DNA of 64,000 nucleotides from contig JAACMV010000007.1 in assembly GCA_010909725.1 (NCBI GenBank), positions 310,001-374,000 on the forward strand, in the 5' to 3' direction. Below, piece after piece: positions 33,501 to 42,668 of this stretch. The notes under the pieces were generated by a model. It was not told where the DNA came from. It saw only the letters and a program-made list of their open reading frames with translations, and did not search any database. How positions within the stretch are numbered: the stretch's first letter is position 1; each line of letters opens with the position of its first letter. The translations under genes were made by a program, and so were the position numbers. The DNA is from Picochlorum sp. 'celeri'. Taxonomy: Eukaryota; Chlorophyta; Trebouxiophyceae.

Positions 33501-34574
33501 AGGGGCAATCCCATTCAAACATGAATCCTCTGGAAAATGGCCAGCACTAATACCAGCAACATGTGTCCCATGACTCCCAGCATCGACAACGATGGAGAGA
33601 GTACATCCCTCATCATATATATTCAGCGCAAAATTACACGCATCCAGCGCAGAGAATGTACCATATCGCAGACAGTCCCGATAGTTCGTGAGAGGCTCAA
33701 AATCCATCAACCGCCCACGCTCATCAGCCTCATCAAAGAAAAACTCATACAACTGTGTCGTCTCAATCGCCGCCATCCATTTCTCACCATCATGCCACAC
33801 CACACAATCAATAGAAGGACCAAAATCCTCGTACTTTTTCTCATACATTGTCTGCAACAGGTCCACCCGAGCCTCCAACTCTTCCTTCCTCTTCTTCTCT
33901 TTCTCTGTATCCCCCTCAATCTTCTCCGATACATCGATGCACGCACGCGTTTCCAATACATTATGATACTCCTGAAATTTGACCTTCCGCTCCTTTTTCA
34001 TACGATGCTTCAGTCCCCCAGGATACAAATCATACAACCTTTTACTCCCAACACGCCATGTATTTGTAGGATTCTTCCAATCAGGATGCACCCTCAACGT
34101 ATTCCCATACACCCCTTCAATACATCCATCATCATCAGCCTCCCGAATCGTGGACATATCCACATCCCCGGACCCCGTGCAATCCACCACATCGATAATC
34201 TTCTTCTCACCACACGTTGCTTCCTGAAGACCAGGAGCTCCTGGGTCCACACCCGTATCAAAGATCGCAATAACAACCCCACGACCATCAAACTCAGGAT
34301 GCTCTCTCAAGAATGCACTCGCTTGTATCTCCGTCTTTGGCACAACACTGCTCCAAGCCACGTCAACAAGTTCATCACCAGTCATTGACATTGTGGGATC
34401 CACTTCATCGCCGACCCCTTCCCCAGCGGCAACAGCAACAGATGGTTCCATCCGTAATCTTCGTTGAGTATCTCTGTATGAAGAAGGATACACTGGTGTG
34501 TAAGGTACGGTCTGTTTCTTGAACTGCAAATTGACTCTTTTCCAATTCCCTGGTGCTGACAAGGCACCAATCAT
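30558..34574 (-). CDS. TPP2: Tripeptidyl peptidase II
   Basis: A 1,338-aa single-exon subtilisin-type serine peptidase. The catalytic triad is visible: Asp106 in AIFDTGVDPGAPGLQ, His335 in DAGSHGTHVAGIS and Ser521 in NGTSMSSPCACGG, with oxyanion Asn433 in ASAGNAGP. The long insertion between Asp and His (over 200 residues) and the C-terminal beta-sandwich and helical domains distinguish TPP II from ordinary subtilases. It forms giant cytosolic complexes that remove tripeptides from oligopeptides released by the proteasome. The gene ends 36 bp from the convergent OSCA-like gene. Its start lies 130 bp from the divergent methyltransferase start chosen here. Confidence 0.95.
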   Translation of the reverse strand: MIGALSAPGNWKRVNLQFKKQTVPYTPVYPSSYRDTQRRLRMEPSVAVAAGEGVGDEVDPTMSMTGDELVDVAWSSVVPKTEIQASAFLREHPEFDGRGVVIAIFDTGVDPGAPGLQEATCGEKKIIDVVDCTGSGDVDMSTIREADDDGCIEGVYGNTLRVHPDWKNPTNTWRVGSKRLYDLYPGGLKHRMKKERKVKFQEYHNVLETRACIDVSEKIEGDTEKEKKRKEELEARVDLLQTMYEKKYEDFGPSIDCVVWHDGEKWMAAIETTQLYEFFFDEADERGRLMDFEPLTNYRDCLRYGTFSALDACNFALNIYDEGCTLSIVVDAGSHGTHVAGISAGHFPEDSCLNGIAPGAKIVSCKIGDTRLGSMETMTGLSRAMTAVLENSCDLINMSYGEAASAPNAGRFVRLADEIVHKHGVIFVASAGNAGPALSTVGAPGGTSSSIMGIGAYVTPDLAKSGHSVRHPIESGAQYTWSSRGPTIDGDVGVSVSAPGGAITSVPQWTTQKKQLMNGTSMSSPCACGGLALLVSAMKSSGMKITPSLIRRAAENTAMPIKPDDQSSRLTYGHGLLQVKDGWDYLRQSQGTHLVDTLGDIRFDISVKRTDGHFSGRGVYLRDPADSKENRTFTVNVKPELHESADVRDHKLNIDLKLELSCSASWVVAPSMLMLHHNGRAFEIEVNCSSLGYGLHYAEIEAFESTDKAAGPLFKIPVCVIKPHLLEEGAGSLNLSTDYGLQMKGTTLSWNEKLFVPGMEDRQFVMVPQGATWAEMVIRPVEIETSMACMVRATSLVSHTRYSATEYRSFVRLNHGMEHLASFPVVQGSTLELTIAQFWSSFGKNSISVDLTFHGVDVQPAKGHSFAANGSSWPLKAVIHAPFRSEPIKPSCKLDALSLFLRPSKADMKALPDPRNALPGNRTVHELVLSYDVTLAEGGKITPKIPAINNYVYDGELGGQITVVCDKNKRVIGVGDIYPEAMQVKKGDYTIFVCLRHEQPSFLKKFEDQVLQIERKLDGVVLPVYQSYSEAIRGMNEVKKLNLAPGEKTCVFVGKPDGDLPKDAVPGTVLSGKLQFAGTSAAKQAPGSSPVMFVVPPKKKESSTSKSEQKIEESIQDRLLGAKVAVLQKLSEEEEEEYNSLLKSLLEEKPNHLPVLKEEMKRSASALAKATDEEKERLQERLLSVCTKIIDSIDRDKLAVFVAKKTSPEGEEALKIKKEMEAQKEALVSALGHKCRVYIDQKNSDELSKSFALLREWVDTASDNDHLLLHARKELMEEHYGLAIKALNKLIDGEDAHKDLQDALALKQDILGKLGWHCWEILEREKFRHYYPKEKLVL

Positions 34575-34704
34575 ACTTGTTCTTGAGTCCGTATTATTAG
34601 TTTTATATGTCTACCTTCGGTGCGGTTGCCATAGATCCAAATACCCCTGCAAATTGAGATTTGTCGTTTTCAATATTCTTATTACGGCAAGAATCGAAAG
34701 GAAC

Positions 34705-35967
34705 ATGGCCATCGCATCAAAATCTCCCATTGAATACAGCATTATCAGTCCAAAATCGTATATAAATGGTAACATGTATACTATGAGTGGCATAGGATCG
34801 CCCCATTGCTGCGTCATTTCAAATCATACCACAGGGCTGAAATGCAGATACACACTGGATATCTTTGGGGTTGTGTCACAAGCTGGGCATCTTGCAAGGC
34901 CAAGGGGCAGACTGGTTCCTTCAAATGGCAGATGCGCTGCTGTTGGTCGATATGATGATTCTGAAACTGTGTGGGAGCAGGTCAGGGCTCAATTCGGGCA
35001 CCATAATGGTGATCCAGGCCACTGGAACTTCAGCCCAGATTGGTATGGAGACTCCCTGTATAATGGTTGGGGCAGGAATGCTGGTAGAGTTGTATTTGAA
35101 AAACATTCATCTCTGAATGGTTTGGTTCAAGTAACATCGCATCCTGCTTCTGTCTCCTGGACTGAGGAGGGGGAGGAATGGAGGGTGATGAGATTTAATA
35201 AAATGTCGAGACAGTCTGTCACTCGGGTACAGTGTCGTGATGGAACCATGCTTCCCATGTGTTTGGCAGCTGAATATCTGAAGAGCGTCGCATCCGTTAT
35301 CGCTGCCATGGTGGGCATTAGGAATTTGGCAGCGCCGAGTGCTCAACAGCGTGTGCTCTGTATAGGTCTGGGAGGGGGCTCTATGCCCATGTTTCTTCGT
35401 CATTATTTCAAAGATATGACGATTGATGCAGTAGAAATAGATCCTATCGTCGTAGAGGCAGCTCGAGAAGCCATGGGGTTTGTCGATGAGCATGAAATAC
35501 GAGTCCATGTGCAAGATGCGTATGATTTTGTTGCCACCTGTGGCAGCCAGTATGATATGATTTACATCGATGCATTTGACGGAGACGATGCGATTCCTCA
35601 ATCCCTCTGTGATGATTCATTTGTATCAAGAATATCAGACATTCTTCATCCAGACCATGGATGTCTGATTATGAATTTCCATGACAATGAGAATGCCATG
35701 CCAAAAGCCCAGTTGTTCCACACAAGAATTGCATCAAAAGGAGGGCGAGGGTACGCATCTTTCACCACCAACTGTCGAATACAGAATAATGTGATTCTCT
35801 GTTGCTCTCGATCACCAGTCTATGCCACGATGAAGGACGAGGATGCCATCAGAGACTTGATAGGGACTGAAGCTAGTCGAGTTGGGAGCAGATTCCCATG
35901 GCGATCAAACGGACGCAGAGCGACCGGTAATGAATGGACCCTGCTCACCGCGACTTCGCCTTTATAG
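34705..35967 (+). CDS. Spermidine-synthase-fold SAM-dependent methyltransferase
   Basis: The C-terminal half is a class I SAM fold of the polyamine-synthase type: VLCIGLGGGSMPMFL (motif I), DAVEIDPIVVEAA (acidic loop), VHVQDAYDFV and YDMIYIDAFDGDDAIP. Spermidine synthases use decarboxylated SAM and carry GGGDGG. The GGGSMP here matches plant methyltransferase-like members, so polyamine synthesis is not supported. The frame opens at 34519, overlapping the TPP2 start region. The ATG at 34705 (MAIASKSP) avoids this and leaves a 420-aa protein with about 60 residues of possible targeting sequence. The CDC16 gene begins 25 bp after its stop. Substrate unknown. Confidence 0.72.
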   Translation: MAIASKSPIEYSIISPKSYINGNMYTMSGIGSPHCCVISNHTTGLKCRYTLDIFGVVSQAGHLARPRGRLVPSNGRCAAVGRYDDSETVWEQVRAQFGHHNGDPGHWNFSPDWYGDSLYNGWGRNAGRVVFEKHSSLNGLVQVTSHPASVSWTEEGEEWRVMRFNKMSRQSVTRVQCRDGTMLPMCLAAEYLKSVASVIAAMVGIRNLAAPSAQQRVLCIGLGGGSMPMFLRHYFKDMTIDAVEIDPIVVEAAREAMGFVDEHEIRVHVQDAYDFVATCGSQYDMIYIDAFDGDDAIPQSLCDDSFVSRISDILHPDHGCLIMNFHDNENAMPKAQLFHTRIASKGGRGYASFTTNCRIQNNVILCCSRSPVYATMKDEDAIRDLIGTEASRVGSRFPWRSNGRRATGNEWTLLTATSPL

Positions 35968-35992
35968 ATATTTATTGTAAAATATAGACAGT

Positions 35993-37798
35993 ATGGAGTC
36001 TGTTCAGGGGACGATGAGGTCCCTAGTACAGGACATGATGGCAAAACACATGTACGAAGGGGCAATTTTCTACGCGAATAAACTGGCTGTGATGTCAAAT
36101 TACGCACCCAAGGATGCCTTCTTATTAGCAAATGCATTTTTTGTCGATAATCAGTACCATAGATGTCTTCATTTGTTAGAGTCTCGTGGTTTGGTGGAAG
36201 TGGACGTTCGGTTTCGACTGTTGGCTGCTCGTTGTTTACTAGCAACCAGGGACTGGGATGAATGCATTCAGATGCTGCATGGACAAGATGTGCAGCGTGC
36301 TGATGAACTACCGTATGAGTGTGAGGGTGTGGAGGATACAAAAGGGTCAAAACTTCGGTTGAAATCAGCAATCTGTACCATGTTGGGCAAGGCTTTTGAG
36401 AATTTGGAAAACTTTTCTAAATCTGTCAGTTGGTATAAAGAAGCCGTTGTGTGTGATCCGTATAATGCAGAGGCTTTTACGTCTTTGATGCTGGGGAATA
36501 AATTGAATGAGAGGGAGGAAGGTGAGTTTGTGGAGCAGGTGATGGCCATGTTGCCAGAGGATGCTGGGTGGTTGAAACACATGTACATGACCATGTGCCA
36601 GAGCAGGAGTCCACCTGTGGAGAAACAAATCAAGATATCATTAGATTGTCTCGATGATAAAAGTACGAATACAGGAAGTAAACGAGCGACACGGAGGTCT
36701 CCTCGGACTGGTAAAGTGGGTGTGAGGTCGAGTTCCAGGCAGAGGAAGCCGAGCAGGTTTAGTGGTGCGTCGCAGGAAGGATCTCCTTCCACGCCTGAAA
36801 ATAATGGATCTAATAATAGCATCGTCTGGACATTGGGTATGGATAGTGATATTGTGGCAAGCAGAGCGACCATGTTGATGAGGGATGGCAAGTACAATGA
36901 AGCTCACATCCTTGCAAAATCAGCAATGGATAGGGACTCGTATAATACAAGACTACTCCCTATATACTTGTCGATAGCGATACAGCTGAAGAAAAAGAAT
37001 GATATTTTCATTCTCGGGCATAAACTTATGGCTAGGAGCCCAGACAGTGCCGAAGCATGGTTTGCTGCAGGGTGCTATTATTATGTCACGAGGCAGTATT
37101 CGTCTGCGCGACAGTATTTTGGAAAAGCAACGACTATTGAGAAATTGTTCGCTCCAGCGTGGATTGGATTTGCACATGCGTTTGCATGCATGGACGAGAC
37201 AGACCAAGCAATGGCTGCATACAGGACAGCAGCAAGATTGTTTCCAGGGTTGCATGAGCCCATTCTTGGCATGAGTTTAGAGTACTCAAAGATGAACAAT
37301 ATGGCACTTGCAGAGAAGATGTGCAAAATAGCCTACAATAAATGCCCCAATGATCCTGCTCTCATGCACGAGATGGGGACCTTGGCATACAAGAATGGAC
37401 AATATGAGGAGGCTGCATCGGTCTTGGAAAGGACCGTGGCCATGTTGGATGAACGCACGAGTGGTGGAAACATAGGAGTAGAAGATTTGAAGGAAGTTTC
37501 ATTAGTAAATTTGAGCCACGCGTACCGCAAACTATCTCGTTATGATTTGGCTATACATGCTTTGGAGAGGGCTCTGGGCATCAAGCCTCACCAGGCTGGC
37601 ACCCACAGTGCAATGGCCTTTATTTATCAACTTACAGGCCAGCACAATACGGCAGTCGAGTGGTATCATAAGGCATTATCTGTGAAACCAGAAGACTCCT
37701 TCGCGACAAGTATGCTTGAAATAGCATTACAGGATTCCTCCGAGCAGACGGTAGACTTGCTCGCATCACTGACAACAACTGATGATATGGAGACTTGA
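35993..37798 (+). CDS. CDC16: Anaphase-promoting complex subunit 6 (CDC16), TPR protein
   Basis: A 601-aa protein built from TPR repeats in two blocks, split by a basic Ser-rich linker (about 225-275). The N-terminal block (AIFYANKLAVMSNYAPKDA, then DVRFRLLAARCLLATRDWDE) matches the start of APC6/CDC16. The C-terminal block has classical TPRs such as NDPALMHEMGTLAYKNGQYE and KPHQAGTHSAMAFIYQLTGQ. APC6 is a scaffold of the anaphase-promoting ubiquitin ligase that dimerises and supports coactivator binding. Loss of TPR order in the linker is normal. The gene is convergent with the next, 18 bp apart. Confidence 0.88.
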   Translation: MESVQGTMRSLVQDMMAKHMYEGAIFYANKLAVMSNYAPKDAFLLANAFFVDNQYHRCLHLLESRGLVEVDVRFRLLAARCLLATRDWDECIQMLHGQDVQRADELPYECEGVEDTKGSKLRLKSAICTMLGKAFENLENFSKSVSWYKEAVVCDPYNAEAFTSLMLGNKLNEREEGEFVEQVMAMLPEDAGWLKHMYMTMCQSRSPPVEKQIKISLDCLDDKSTNTGSKRATRRSPRTGKVGVRSSSRQRKPSRFSGASQEGSPSTPENNGSNNSIVWTLGMDSDIVASRATMLMRDGKYNEAHILAKSAMDRDSYNTRLLPIYLSIAIQLKKKNDIFILGHKLMARSPDSAEAWFAAGCYYYVTRQYSSARQYFGKATTIEKLFAPAWIGFAHAFACMDETDQAMAAYRTAARLFPGLHEPILGMSLEYSKMNNMALAEKMCKIAYNKCPNDPALMHEMGTLAYKNGQYEEAASVLERTVAMLDERTSGGNIGVEDLKEVSLVNLSHAYRKLSRYDLAIHALERALGIKPHQAGTHSAMAFIYQLTGQHNTAVEWYHKALSVKPEDSFATSMLEIALQDSSEQTVDLLASLTTTDDMET

Positions 37799-37816
37799 TT
37801 TATTTTACAATATTAC

Positions 37817-38956
37817 TTACTGCGATGACTCATTTGGTATTCTATTTGTTATATTAGCAAAATCAACCGCATTAAATGCAAATGCAGCAACCAAAGGAGC
37901 CATCAAGTCCCCTGTCTCAAACCACAAAAGACCAAGATAGAACACCTCAAAAGAAGAAACTGCAGCAGCAAATCGAGCTGCTACTTGTCTTCTTGCCAGC
38001 CACAATAATGCTACTTTTCTGAAAGCATCCTCTGCATCCATAGTATCCTCTCCTGGCCCTGTCATGACCCTATAATACCGATCGGCATTGTCTAATGCAT
38101 CTTTGATGACATCGTACTCCTCTTCAGTGGGACCCTGATCAATAAGCTTGCTAATTCCTGACAACAGAGACGTCAGTGTCAACGCAACCAGAGGAGGTAT
38201 CGTCTCTGGCACTGCCTCCCGAATGCCATCAAAAGACTGTCTATACATGTCCAGCATATTTGAAACACCCCCTGTAAATGCTGGCAATACTATCAACACA
38301 GTGGGCAGCACTTCACACGCCAACACAAGAGCAGCCTGTGGTTTAGATAAGTTTGTTAAAATTGGCCTAAACTCGTCGACCTGCTTGTTCTGCAAATCCT
38401 CTAAAAACGGAAGCTCTTGAAAGGCAGTTTCAGACCAGAGCGCATTTTTAAACACACACAAAGGCACGGCAGCGCACAATCCAATACCAGCTGCAATCAG
38501 ACTATCAATACTTAGACGAGCCCCTCCCGCTGGATCCAGATCCAACAGCACACAGCATAAAACGGCAGCACCAGCAACAAGTGACCCAGCTAATACAGCA
38601 AGGCCAAGCTTTGTTTCCGTGGACTGTTCCATGAGCGTCGAGTCCAGCAGTTCATCCTCACCATCTCCAAGGCCAGATATCAATAGATCTAACCGCTTTC
38701 CAGCACGCATATATGGATCCATGAATCGCTCATGGCTCCTCCTATCAGAGTTCGCTGGTACCATTTCGCTGTGCTGCTCCGCATCCCCCTGACTACAAGG
38801 AGGGCGCAATCCCTGGTCTATATACCTACATTTAAATATGCTCTGATATCTATTCCGATAGAAACATGAGGAATGACGCACAGGATGAAGGAGTTTGGTC
38901 TTCTTCCTGTCGCATGGCGTCACATTCCCCACAGAATAAGCGCTTAAAGCACCCAT
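37817..38956 (-). CDS. Plastid-directed multi-pass membrane protein, not recognised
   Basis: From the ATG at 38956 the product is 379 aa. The first 60 residues are basic and Ser/Arg-rich, without acids at the very start, as in plastid transit peptides. Four or five hydrophobic spans follow (for example LGLAVLAGSLVAGAAVLCCVLL and the Leu/Ala-rich block after ATRRQ-like sequence). The ending ETGDLMAPLVAAFAFNAVDF is faintly like the last helix of CPBP (CAAX-type) membrane proteins, but the Glu-Glu and His motifs of that family are absent. A frame start at 39028 is less likely because it adds a hydrophobic run before the transit-like part. Function not assigned. Confidence 0.6.
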   Translation of the reverse strand: MGALSAYSVGNVTPCDRKKTKLLHPVRHSSCFYRNRYQSIFKCRYIDQGLRPPCSQGDAEQHSEMVPANSDRRSHERFMDPYMRAGKRLDLLISGLGDGEDELLDSTLMEQSTETKLGLAVLAGSLVAGAAVLCCVLLDLDPAGGARLSIDSLIAAGIGLCAAVPLCVFKNALWSETAFQELPFLEDLQNKQVDEFRPILTNLSKPQAALVLACEVLPTVLIVLPAFTGGVSNMLDMYRQSFDGIREAVPETIPPLVALTLTSLLSGISKLIDQGPTEEEYDVIKDALDNADRYYRVMTGPGEDTMDAEDAFRKVALLWLARRQVAARFAAAVSSFEVFYLGLLWFETGDLMAPLVAAFAFNAVDFANITNRIPNESSQ

Positions 38957-39158
38957 AACGAGTACTCTAAATAATATGTCAACTGAAAATGCAATACAAT
39001 GCTGAAATACAGTTGGATATATTGCCATGGCTGATGGGCATTCTGTATTTTTTGATACTTTTTAAGGACACTTTTTTTTATGGAAAATTCTCCAACATAG
39101 ACACTCTGTGTCAGTCTAGACTCACCAAATCATTTTCAAGGTATTCATACCAACAATC

Positions 39159-40226
39159 ATGAGTATACCTCAGAGAGTACAGGATGTGAGACGACTCCTG
39201 CAAGCAGCAGTGTCGCAGTCTCGGAATTCAAATGTGAACCCACAGCAGATTCGACGGTTGCCAGTTCAGATGGGGAATACGAGCATCGAAGAGCGTTATT
39301 TACGCGATTTCCATGTTGAAGAGTGGGAGATGGTGACAGATGACGATGCATCGACCTCACAGTGCTATTTGCCTTTTCGGGTGGTCAAACCAGTGGAGGA
39401 TCCTCCGGATGAGCAGAAAAAGTATCCAGTGGTCATGTTCCTTCATCCTACTGGAGGAGACAGGAATTATCACATTGCATGGGAATCTAGATATGTATCA
39501 AGAGGGTATATGACAGTGTCTGTGGATTCTCGATACCATGGGAGGAGGCAAGATTCACAGCTACCCTATCAGCGTGCACTTGTTAAAGCATTTAGTGAAC
39601 AGGATTGTCGGGAGAAACCCTTTTTGTTGGACAATGTATGGGATCAACAGCGTATACTGGATGTTTTGGAAACAAGAGATGATGTTGATATGAGACGCAT
39701 CGGTGTCACTGGCATGAGTCTGGGTGGGATGCATTCGTGGCTTCTGGCAGCATGTGATGAGAGAATTGCATGCGCATGCCCAATATGTGGTGTGCAGTAC
39801 TTTAGATATGCCTTGGAGAATGACTGTTATTACGAACGAGTGATGAGTATACCTGATGTGTTTCGCTATGCTACGGAGACGTCGTCGAGCAAAAAAGAAG
39901 GCCCATTTCCATTGTCTGTGACCAAGGAGACTGTGCAACGCGTGTGGGATAGGTTGCTTCCAGGTATGTTGGAGCATTATGATGCAGACGTGTCTATAGG
40001 CGCCATCGCTCCACGGCCGTTTCTGATTGTCACTGGGTGTAAAGACGCTAGAAATCCTATCAAAGGTATCGAGATGGTGTATGAAAAGGCGCAACGTGTG
40101 TATGAAGCTCTTGGGGCGAAAGACATGATTAGACTTTTTGCACAACAGGATGCAGGGCATGAATGCACAGCAGACATGTTGCAACAGATTGATTCGTGGA
40201 TGGATAAGCACTTGTTATTATTATGA
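39159..40226 (+). CDS. Alpha/beta-hydrolase (acetyl-xylan-esterase/dienelactone-hydrolase-like)
   Basis: A 355-aa single-domain hydrolase. VVMFLHPTGGD is the oxyanion strand. IGVTGMSLGGMHSW is the nucleophile elbow (G-x-S-x-G). RPFLIVTGCKDARNP carries the likely acid, and QQDAGHECTADM the histidine. YDGYMTVSVDSRYHGRR-type sequence upstream matches the DLH and cephalosporin-deacetylase group. No targeting signal or membrane span is evident. It probably hydrolyses an ester; the substrate is unknown. It ends 27 bp from the convergent DCAF gene. Confidence 0.75.
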   Translation: MSIPQRVQDVRRLLQAAVSQSRNSNVNPQQIRRLPVQMGNTSIEERYLRDFHVEEWEMVTDDDASTSQCYLPFRVVKPVEDPPDEQKKYPVVMFLHPTGGDRNYHIAWESRYVSRGYMTVSVDSRYHGRRQDSQLPYQRALVKAFSEQDCREKPFLLDNVWDQQRILDVLETRDDVDMRRIGVTGMSLGGMHSWLLAACDERIACACPICGVQYFRYALENDCYYERVMSIPDVFRYATETSSSKKEGPFPLSVTKETVQRVWDRLLPGMLEHYDADVSIGAIAPRPFLIVTGCKDARNPIKGIEMVYEKAQRVYEALGAKDMIRLFAQQDAGHECTADMLQQIDSWMDKHLLLL

Positions 40227-40253
40227 AATGTACATATATATACAGTATACTAC

Positions 40254-42668
40254 TCAGTAAATCTCATCATCATCTTCCTCAATGTCGTCATCGTCGCCCA
40301 TGAACTCGGCGCCATGATTGACATACATATCCATCAAATGTTGCATGGGACTCCGATACATTGGCATGTCATAATCATCTTCGTCCTCGTCGCCCCCGCC
40401 GCCGAAACCACCGAATTCTGATTGCATTGGATCTGCCATGTTGAAGCCCGCACGACCTGTCAGGAGATCGATGAAAGGATCCACGAAACTCTGCGCCAAA
40501 TCTGGGTCAGTTCCTTGTTCCACGTCAGCAAAACTTGGCCAACTTTCTGGGTCTACAAATGCACATCCATCCTTTTGGCCACCATATGGTGTCCATACTT
40601 TCACTGTTGATTCTATACCAGATGTAGCGAGCACTGGCAAGATGGGATGAGGTCTGACACAATTTAGGATTTCAGCGTCTGCTCTCAAGAAATTTTGAAC
40701 CTCTCCAGAATTGGCATCATAGATGACGGCATATCCAGTATCCGACCCACTGATGACATACTCGTCGTTCCTGCCGAAAAAGACTGCTTCTTGTATATCA
40801 GTGTGCACATGGCCATGATGACCATACGACTGAATGAAATTCTCATCTCTATGTCCGAGGCTCATAATTGGTGTGGGCAATCCCTTGGTGTAGGACATGC
40901 CCCAAGCCTTCATATAATTCATTTCAAACATGAGTGGTGACAACATTTGACTCGTCATATCTATCCATTCTTGCGGTATCTCTCCTCGCAAAGTACTGTC
41001 AAGGAGCTTGTCCAACATGGCCTTGCTTGTTTTGTATTCTTTCTGCACGCCTCTGAAAAACTCATTTCGAAAGGCTGTCAAGTCTCCTTCAGCATCCAAC
41101 GCATCATATTCCGCACATTTCCCTTTCATCGTTTTCTCCATCACCTTAAGAATCAATAAAGAGGCCAACACAAACTCGCATTTCTTCAACGCATCCATGA
41201 GCACGATGTATGGATGCACACGATCCTTTGGGGCCACCCTCACTGCATACTCTGCAGACTGAAGAATAGCAAACAAATGCGGAGGCGTTGGGAGACGACG
41301 TTGTAAATATGTGTCACAAAGTCGACAATATAGAACGTAATCATGTGGATTCTCGCTTAACGCGTGTTTCAGACAACGAAGAGTCCATGCTTGGGACTTT
41401 GGTGGCTTCTGGCATCCATGTGGCATTGCTTCTGTATGCCACTTGAGCGACTCCTTCCGATCAACCCGGTCTCTATTCCCAAAAAAGGAAATCTCCCTCA
41501 TACTATTATCAAACTCGAATGCTTCAGGAGAACCCCCCAACGGCGTCGCCTTGGCAGATTTGCTGTCTGATGTGAGACAGGACCAAGACACTGCTGGTCC
41601 TTGAAAGTATGTTGCCAGCACTTTGTCTCCCCCTGATCCGAATGTCACGTACGTAGGATATCGATAGTTGGACACACCGATAAAATTATTATACATATCC
41701 ACCGATGGACTTGTTAGACTGAGGATTGGTTCTCCACCGCTGTAGCCAGAGTCCTGGAATGGCAGGCTGTCCCAAACATGAGGAGTCAACTTGCGCCTGT
41801 CAAAAACACACACATTCGTGTCCTGAGATGTCACAGCCAACATTTCCGGTCTTCTAGGATTGATTCGAAGCGATGAAATGCCCTTGTATGGATATGACGC
41901 CAGGCTTCGAAAACGAAGCAATACATTTGGACTTTCAACCTCTGACTGCGCTCTGGGATCCATTCTGTAATCATACTGCCGCACTGTTCCATCTTCTGAC
42001 GCAGACCAAAACATGTTTGGATCCGCCTGTGACACCTCGACATCTTTGACTCGGTCAGTATGACAGGAGAAAAACGTGTGCTCCGCAAGCGGATAATCAC
42101 CCTGCTGACCACCTCCAACCACGGAATCATCTTCCATCCTCCCGTCCTCCCCCACATCAACAGGTGGATCATTCTCCTCACGGAAGAAACCATCATACCT
42201 CGGACCATGGATAGGAACCAAGTTACCCCCTCCTTCTAATATGCGATGCAATCCTACCGTGTGGTCCATAGCCCCTGTCACAAGAACAGAAGAGTTGGTG
42301 TGAGGCAGAAATTGTACTCCAAAGATATTGCTCGTATGCAACGTGGGCACCGTATACGGCATACCCTGTGGGTATGGCCAGATCATGAGATTCGCATCAT
42401 CAGATACAGATGCCAAGTATGTCCCATCCTGATTCCAAGCCAAGCGATTCACACACCCCATATGCCCACGTAGTCTTCCAGTCAGACCGAACCGTCTCAC
42501 GCAAAAATCATCCTCCTTTGCTATATCCTGTACATGAATAGATATTTTAGCAAGTAAAGAGAGCAGAAATGCCATAAAACTGGTGCATACCCTATCTTGT
42601 TCTTTCAAACCAATCTCTCTTCTACAGAGGTACCCATATTCGGATCGAATCCTGCCTAATCCAAACAT
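40254..42668 (-). CDS. WD40-TPR protein, DCAF/WDTC1 (ASG2)-like, with a retained-frame intron
   Basis: Two WD40 blocks, near residues 60-330 and 640-735, flank a TPR-like helical region (NPHDYVLYCRLCDTYLQRR). The order is that of WDTC1 and Arabidopsis ASG2. These are DDB1-binding substrate receptors of CUL4 ubiquitin ligases. GHMGCVNRLAWNQDGTYLAS is a typical WD blade, and VRQYDYRMD holds the D-x-R of the DDB1-binding type. A very acidic tail ends the protein. A 63-bp GT-AG segment (42528-42590, donor GTATGC, acceptor GTACAG) lies in frame and lacks a stop. Removing it (783 aa instead of 804) deletes a hydrophobic insert just before the first blade, so it is read as an intron. Confidence 0.82.
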   Translation of the reverse strand: MFGLGRIRSEYGYLCRREIGLKEQDRVCTSFMAFLLSLLAKISIHVQDIAKEDDFCVRRFGLTGRLRGHMGCVNRLAWNQDGTYLASVSDDANLMIWPYPQGMPYTVPTLHTSNIFGVQFLPHTNSSVLVTGAMDHTVGLHRILEGGGNLVPIHGPRYDGFFREENDPPVDVGEDGRMEDDSVVGGGQQGDYPLAEHTFFSCHTDRVKDVEVSQADPNMFWSASEDGTVRQYDYRMDPRAQSEVESPNVLLRFRSLASYPYKGISSLRINPRRPEMLAVTSQDTNVCVFDRRKLTPHVWDSLPFQDSGYSGGEPILSLTSPSVDMYNNFIGVSNYRYPTYVTFGSGGDKVLATYFQGPAVSWSCLTSDSKSAKATPLGGSPEAFEFDNSMREISFFGNRDRVDRKESLKWHTEAMPHGCQKPPKSQAWTLRCLKHALSENPHDYVLYCRLCDTYLQRRLPTPPHLFAILQSAEYAVRVAPKDRVHPYIVLMDALKKCEFVLASLLILKVMEKTMKGKCAEYDALDAEGDLTAFRNEFFRGVQKEYKTSKAMLDKLLDSTLRGEIPQEWIDMTSQMLSPLMFEMNYMKAWGMSYTKGLPTPIMSLGHRDENFIQSYGHHGHVHTDIQEAVFFGRNDEYVISGSDTGYAVIYDANSGEVQNFLRADAEILNCVRPHPILPVLATSGIESTVKVWTPYGGQKDGCAFVDPESWPSFADVEQGTDPDLAQSFVDPFIDLLTGRAGFNMADPMQSEFGGFGGGGDEDEDDYDMPMYRSPMQHLMDMYVNHGAEFMGDDDDIEEDDDEIY

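Noticed and set aside
34519..34704. Upstream extension of the spermidine-synthase-like gene
   Set aside because: It overlaps the TPP2 coding start; the ATG at 34705 is the first clear of that gene and followed by targeting-like sequence.
34921..35106. Frames opposite the methyltransferase gene
   Set aside because: Mirror frames of a strongly coding strand with no domain content.
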